DNA of 10,094 bases. Origin: Treponema sp. (GTDB lineage: Bacteria > Spirochaetota > Spirochaetia > Treponematales > Breznakiellaceae). Positions 7,343 through 10,094 of this stretch are shown here, in pieces (position 1 is the first letter of the stretch; every line of letters begins with the position of its first letter). Where the stretch lies: NCBI GenBank assembly GCA_031283905.1, contig JAITAW010000156.1:1-10094 (forward strand). Reading direction: 5' to 3'. The notes below the pieces were generated by a model. It searched no databases and was not told the DNA's origin. It saw nothing but the letters and a program-made list of their open reading frames with translations. The translations under genes and the position numbers were made by a program.

Positions 7343-7387
7343 CCGCATGAGGCTCCGCCGCTTCAGGCGGAGCTTCTTATTCTGCGG
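7343..7387 (-). other. Structured RNA element between small ORF and mgtE
   Basis: In minus-strand RNA an outer stem CCGCA (7387-7383) with TGCGG (7347-7343) encloses a perfect 8-bp hairpin GCTCCGCC-GGCGGAGC with a six-base loop. No T-run follows on the minus strand, so it is not a typical terminator for the upstream genes. On the plus strand the hairpin is followed by TTCTTATT, but no plus-strand gene is present. It may be a leader structure of mgtE or a processing site. It does not match my memory of the M-box magnesium riboswitch. Confidence 0.5.
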
Positions 7388-7410
7388 ACGGGCAAGATCG
7401 TTTCAAATTT

Positions 7411-7491
7411 TTAATTAAGAAACAAAACATCCGCAGGGAAGCATATATACTGTCGTATATGATAGTCGGTACTACCGTCGGGATCGTCCAT
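7411..7491 (-). CDS. Unannotated 26-residue small ORF, possible mgtE leader peptide
   Basis: The ATG at 7491 is preceded at 5 nt by AAGGAGG, the best ribosome-binding site in the window, which overlaps the TAA of the upstream TPR gene. The frame ends with TAA at 7413-7411. The peptide starts MDDPDGSTDYHIRQY, so acidic residues and a proline come first, and it ends in a hydrophobic stretch (FPADVLFLN). It has no known domain. It lies 144 nt before mgtE with RNA structure in between, which suggests a regulatory leader. It could instead be an independent small protein or a relic of a longer gene. Confidence 0.5.
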   Translation of the reverse strand: MDDPDGSTDYHIRQYICFPADVLFLN

Positions 7492-7496
7492 ATATA

Positions 7497-7503
7497 CCTC
7501 CTT
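7497..7503 (-). promoter_or_regulatory. Perfect Shine-Dalgarno sequence of the 26-codon ORF
   Basis: AAGGAGG lies 5 nt before an ATG and overlaps the stop codon of the TPR-like gene. No long gene starts here, so the site needs the small ORF as its explanation. Confidence 0.7.
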
Positions 7504-8530
7504 ACTGAATATTTATATAATACCGGTCAATATAATTGATGCGCTTCTGCGCGTTGCTGTGGTGATCGCTGAACGGGTATTCATTGACAATGCGTTGGTA
7601 AAAGTACCGCGCCGTTTTTATGTCTTTGGTGGGACCATTGGCTTCGCAGGCTTGGGCGTAAAGCCACCACACCTCATCATCGCCGTCCGCGCCATTTGGA
7701 TACCGGGCGCGGAACTGCTCCACTATCGACACGACAGCCGCATAGTTTTTTGCGTCAAACTCGGCTTGGGCGTTTTTGAAGAACTGATCGGGCGTTACGG
7801 GCGTCGTATTGGCGGAAGCCGCTACTTCCACAGCTTCCGCGGACCGCGCCGGTTCAGGCTGCGCGTCAACCGCCGCCGCAACGCCGCTTGCCGGCGTTGC
7901 GGCGGCAACGCGCCCTTCGGCAATGGCCGCCTCCTGTTCAGCCGATGGCCAACGAGGCTCGGCGATGACGGCGCCACGATTGATCGCGGCGTACCCGCCC
8001 GCCGCTGACGCAGCCGGCGCAGGCGTAACGATCACCTGCACATAGTCGTTTAAGGTGTAATCCCGTATAAAATCCTGTTTGTAGAATTTAAGCGCGTAGA
8101 CACCGGATTTTTCGGCAATAAACGTAAAACTCTGGCCCTCCTTTTCAAGGCGGTGCGAGGAGTACGCAACGCCTTTCAACCCGTTTGTTTCGCCTAAATA
8201 GACCCATCCGTTTCCGTTGAAGGGGATTTCCACCTGTTGCCCCACAACAGCCTTCACGCTCCGCGAAAAAACAGGCGATTCGGGCACCGCATCGAAACTC
8301 GCGGGGGCCAGCGGCGTTCTGGCGATTGGTTCGGGCAGCGGCGTGAGCGGAAGCCGGAGCGGTTCCCGTTCCGGGATATTTTCGGGAAGCGGGTAGCCTG
8401 AGGGAAGCGATTCGCCTTCGCGCATGGGTTCGGCGTCCGCATATAATGCAACTATAGAAGAAAAAATAAAAGAAACAGAGAAAACAAAGACAATCCGCGC
8501 CAGATCATACGTTTTTTTTGTATTTTTCAT
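7502..8530 (-). CDS. Exported protein with TPR-like C-terminal domain
   Basis: The 342-residue protein has a signal peptide (basic MKNTKK, hydrophobic core about 11-30, likely cleavage after ADA at about 33), so it is probably periplasmic or envelope-associated. Residues 35-85 are proline-rich. Residues 90-170 look like a beta-rich domain with VVGQQVEIPF and GVYALKFYKQDF. Residues 171-245 are a low-complexity Ala/Pro/Glu linker. Residues 246-342 carry two TPR-like helical repeats (FFKNAQAEFDAKNYAAVVSI, YFYQRIVNEYPFSDHHSNAQ), resembling the C-terminus of YbgF/CpoB or BamD-type proteins. The start is supported by GGAGAGG just before the ATG. It follows the small membrane protein by 31 bp and is probably in the same operon. 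Exact function is unknown; a scaffold role in the envelope is an inference. Confidence 0.85.
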   Translation of the reverse strand: MKNTKKTYDLARIVFVFSVSFIFSSIVALYADAEPMREGESLPSGYPLPENIPEREPLRLPLTPLPEPIARTPLAPASFDAVPESPVFSRSVKAVVGQQVEIPFNGNGWVYLGETNGLKGVAYSSHRLEKEGQSFTFIAEKSGVYALKFYKQDFIRDYTLNDYVQVIVTPAPAASAAGGYAAINRGAVIAEPRWPSAEQEAAIAEGRVAAATPASGVAAAVDAQPEPARSAEAVEVAASANTTPVTPDQFFKNAQAEFDAKNYAAVVSIVEQFRARYPNGADGDDEVWWLYAQACEANGPTKDIKTARYFYQRIVNEYPFSDHHSNAQKRINYIDRYYINIQ

Positions 8531-8561
8531 ATACCTCTCCTATTGGATGACGAATTCTTCC

Positions 8562-8990
8562 TCACGGAACTTTGCTCATTATCCCGTCAACTACATTCGT
8601 TATGGTCTCTCGCCAATTAATCTGTTCATTTTCCAGCGGATTCGTCCAATATTCGCGTGTATCTTCCGCGTCCCATGTATGAGGCTCCCGCTCAAGGATC
8701 ACTTCCGGCAGATAGTCAGGCTCATCGGGCAGAAAGATGTCTTCCACCGGAATAGACGGCGCGCCACCCGCCATCCGCAAAGACGTCTGAACTGTTTCCG
8801 ATTCCGAATGCGTTACATCAGCGTTTTTTTCGATATAACGCTGTAAAAGTAAAGCCCCTGTCAGCAGGCATAAAATAGCGGCAAGCGCGCCGAACGCCAC
8901 TTTCACTATTTTCATATGTTTTTCAAATACGTTATTTGAAGCGGCAAGCGCCGTCAACAGTTTGTCCAAAATCATCGAAATTTGAACCAT
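8562..8990 (-). CDS. Small single-pass membrane protein of unknown function
   Basis: The 142-residue protein has a short cytoplasmic N-terminus, one hydrophobic segment (about 31-50, VAFGALAAILCLLTGALLL) and an acidic C-terminal domain with many Pro, Glu, Asp and Trp residues (IFLPDEPDYLPEVILEREPH). The basic residues before the segment suggest the C-terminus faces the periplasm. No family is recognised. The ATG at 8990 has no Shine-Dalgarno sequence, but a good -10 box ends 6 nt upstream, so the mRNA may be leaderless. Later Met codons (6, 26) also lack ribosome-binding sites. It is 31 bp upstream of the exported TPR-like protein; the two could work together at the envelope. Confidence 0.75.
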   Translation of the reverse strand: MVQISMILDKLLTALAASNNVFEKHMKIVKVAFGALAAILCLLTGALLLQRYIEKNADVTHSESETVQTSLRMAGGAPSIPVEDIFLPDEPDYLPEVILEREPHTWDAEDTREYWTNPLENEQINWRETITNVVDGIMSKVP

Positions 8991-8994
8991 GTGC

Positions 8995-9006
8995 GTAGTA
9001 TACTAC
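8995..9006. repeat. 12-bp perfect palindrome over the -10 box
   Basis: GTAGTATACTAC is a perfect palindrome that extends, with one mismatch, to GTGC...ACAT on the outside. It covers the -10 box and discriminator of the promoter for the small membrane protein. This position fits a repressor operator, but AT-rich -10 boxes easily produce short palindromes. Confidence 0.5.
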
Positions 9007-9025
9007 ACATACAAAAAAAACTCAA
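8997..9025 (-). promoter_or_regulatory. Sigma70-like promoter placing the start site at the ATG
   Basis: On the minus strand TTGAGT (9025-9020) and TATACT (9002-8997) are separated by exactly 17 bp. The -10 box is a 5/6 match. ACGCAC, six bases, lies between the -10 box and the ATG, so transcription should begin at or next to the A of the start codon. The -35 overlaps the thrH stop codon. Confidence 0.62.
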
Positions 9026-9633
9026 GCATTCTTTGCGAGAAAAGCATCAATACAGGCAAGCAGATCCGCGTAGGAATCCACACACTGAAGTTGCTTGTTG
9101 GCTTCCCGAATGGACTGGGGCGCTTTGAAAAGACACCCATTTCCGGCTTCCGCTATCATGGCAAGATCGTTAAAGGAGTCTCCGGCTGCGAATACTTTGA
9201 TGTTCAGGGACTTAAAAGCCGCGACCGCCTGTTTTTTGCCGTTTTCCTGTCTGAGTTTGTAGCCCGTTATGCCGCCGCCGGGGGCCGTTGTCAAGCTGTT
9301 GCAAAAAAAGGTGGGATAGCCCAGTTTTGCTATGAGAGGCCCGGCGAATTCCTGATACGTGTCCGAAAGTATGATGAGCTGCGTTCTTTCCCGCAACGCT
9401 CCGGTAAATTCGATGGCTCCCTCCAGCGGCTCCATGCCGCCTATCACGCGAGTAATATCCGGCAACTTCAGATTGTACTGTGTAAGAAGCTCGATTCGGA
9501 AACGCATAAGTTTGTCGTAATCGGGTTCATCACGGGTGGTTCTGCGGAATTCGCTTATGCCCGTAGCTTCCGCAAAGGCTATCCAAATTTCGGGAATAAG
9601 CACCCCTTCAAGATCAAGACATACCAATTTCAT
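9022..9633 (-). CDS. thrH: Phosphoserine phosphatase / homoserine phosphotransferase ThrH
   Basis: ThrH is a cytoplasmic HAD-superfamily enzyme that dephosphorylates phosphoserine and can transfer the phosphate to homoserine, linking serine and threonine synthesis. The 203-residue protein aligns over its whole length with the Pseudomonas ThrH as I remember it: CLDLEGVLIPEIWIAFAE (motif I, nucleophile Asp7 with Glu9), ATGI...TTRDEPDYD, LEGAIEF, LILSDTYQEF (motif II, Ser90), a conserved Lys near 133-134, and AAGDSFNDLAM (motif III, Asp152 and Asp156). The ATG at 9633 has no ribosome-binding site, but a -10 box ends six bases upstream, so the transcript may be leaderless. No threonine or serine gene is adjacent. 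Confidence 0.93.
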   Translation of the reverse strand: MKLVCLDLEGVLIPEIWIAFAEATGISEFRRTTRDEPDYDKLMRFRIELLTQYNLKLPDITRVIGGMEPLEGAIEFTGALRERTQLIILSDTYQEFAGPLIAKLGYPTFFCNSLTTAPGGGITGYKLRQENGKKQAVAAFKSLNIKVFAAGDSFNDLAMIAEAGNGCLFKAPQSIREANKQLQCVDSYADLLACIDAFLAKNA

Positions 9634-9639
9634 GCTATG

Positions 9640-9668
9640 ATTGTAATAAAGAGCGTATCGACAAACAA
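9640..9668 (-). promoter_or_regulatory. Sigma70-like promoter of thrH
   Basis: TTGTTT (9668-9663) and TACAAT (9645-9640, 5/6 match) are separated by 17 bp. CATAGC, six bases, separates the -10 box from the thrH ATG. This is the same geometry as at the next gene, which favours leaderless initiation. The -35 match is weak (TTG only). Confidence 0.55.
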
Positions 9669-9839
9669 GGGTGCGCGACCAGTAATTCTCAGTTTACCCT
9701 CCATCATCGTTGATGAAGTCCTCGACACGGGCCGGACAAAAAGAAAAACTCTCGCCACGTCTCATACGGAGCATAGCGCGGAGCCGCTTGAGGACGGTAA
9801 AAAACATATCCCGAATTCTTCCGGCGCGTCACGACCGGC
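9669..9839. other. Intergenic stretch without a supported gene
   Basis: Between the thrH promoter and the transposase remnant I see no gene with a ribosome-binding site or recognisable motif. A 37-codon minus-strand frame (about 9703-9816) exists but lacks a Shine-Dalgarno sequence and resembles nothing I know. The stretch may be further decayed mobile-element DNA. Confidence 0.4.
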
Positions 9840-9861
9840 TTATTCGGCAGCTGCCGAATAA
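9840..9861. repeat. 22-bp perfect palindrome at the end of the transposase remnant
   Basis: TTATTCGGCAG is followed directly by its exact reverse complement with no spacer. One half overlaps transposase codons (the Ala-Ala-Glu before the stop), and the transposase similarity ends here. It may mark a rearrangement or deletion joint. Confidence 0.8.
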
Positions 9862-10094
9862 ACGGCCTTTAAATCTGCGCGGGCTTTTTTCAGGCCCTTC
9901 CCTTATACGAAACAAACTTGGTTGAATTGCGAACCATGCGGACGATACGCGACCGGACACGGGCCGCAGGGTATACCGCTCGGGCCGTCCGTGCGGGCGG
10001 TAAAAATATCCCGGACGCCGCGGTTTTTGATTTCGTTTAGGACGCCCGTCCAGGATTTGGCCCCTTCGTTCCCGGCTGTCCGCAAACCTAAAAC
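9840..10094 (-). pseudogene. Decayed IS256-family transposase fragment
   Basis: The remnant continues off the right edge and is split over three minus-strand frames. Frame one (10094-9969) reads VLGL..AGNEGAKSW.GVLNEIKNRGVRDI..A..DG, the typical IS256/mutator block around the second catalytic Asp. Frame two (9958-9902) reads IVRMVRNSTKFVSYK, matching the family's CIVHMVRNSxKFVxYKD block. Frame three (9893-9840) reads LKKARADLKAVYSAAAE and then a stop, matching DLKxVxADLKAIYxA. At least two frameshifts, and the loss of the C-terminal part with the catalytic Glu, make it inactive. I see no terminal inverted repeat in the window. Confidence 0.85.

Noticed and set aside
7267..7410. M-box (ykoK) magnesium riboswitch upstream of mgtE
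   Set aside because: A GAGGCTCC-like string occurs only on the plus strand inside the hairpin. The conserved M-box core is not seen in the mgtE direction.
9703..9816. 37-codon minus-strand ORF between thrH and the transposase remnant
   Set aside because: No ribosome-binding site, no known motif and it lies beside decayed DNA.
8989..9861. 290-codon plus-strand frame opposite thrH
   Set aside because: It is antisense to a clear ThrH enzyme, has no recognisable motifs and continues over the transposase remnant.

Overview
The window looks like a chromosomal segment of a spirochaete, most likely a Treponema of moderate GC content. This is inferred from the style of the proteins: a treponemal-type EF-P, an ApbE made as a lipoprotein like the treponemal Ftp protein, and a treponeme-like mix of CBS-type MgtE and large hybrid kinases. 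No rRNA or other taxonomic marker is present, so the genus is an inference. Every gene I can support lies on the minus strand, so the functional order runs from high to low coordinates.

Right edge (about 9640-10094): a decayed C-terminal part of an IS256-family (mutator-type) transposase, broken into three reading frames and ending at a perfect 22-bp palindrome. Next comes thrH (phosphoserine phosphatase / homoserine phosphotransferase, 9022-9633), then a small membrane-anchored protein of unknown function (8562-8990) and a secreted protein with a TPR-like C-terminus (7502-8530). Both thrH and the small membrane protein have a sigma70-like promoter whose -10 box ends exactly 6 nt before the ATG and no Shine-Dalgarno sequence, so both may be translated from leaderless mRNAs.

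Middle (4867-7504): directly behind the TPR gene sits an unannotated 26-codon ORF with a perfect AAGGAGG ribosome-binding site. It is followed by a branched hairpin and an AT-rich palindrome, and then by mgtE (Mg2+ channel/transporter, 5932-7266). mgtE overlaps apbE (FAD:protein FMN transferase lipoprotein, 4904-5935) by 4 bp, and apbE ends at a likely intrinsic terminator. The small ORF begins with acidic residues and a proline and lies upstream of a Mg2+ transporter, which recalls the MgtL leader peptide of enterobacterial mgtA. It is the most testable regulatory candidate here.

Left part (1-4866): a promoter just past the apbE terminator should drive a transcript of about 420 nt of leader before efp (elongation factor P, starting at a TTG codon at 4396). 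The leader holds 11 tandem copies of a 21-bp unit that can be read either as a heptapeptide repeat or as a series of small hairpins. efp is followed after 14 bp by a 1005-residue membrane hybrid histidine kinase (PAS-like sensor, HisKA, HATPase, degenerate receiver, true receiver, HPt). The kinase gene overlaps a small charged coiled-coil protein gene by 4 bp (GTGA). The last 260 bp carry poorly supported reading frames that may be a frameshifted remnant.

Most genes are ordinary housekeeping or signalling genes. The unusual content is in the spaces between them: the 21-bp repeat leader, the small ORF and structured leader before mgtE, and the two probable leaderless promoters.
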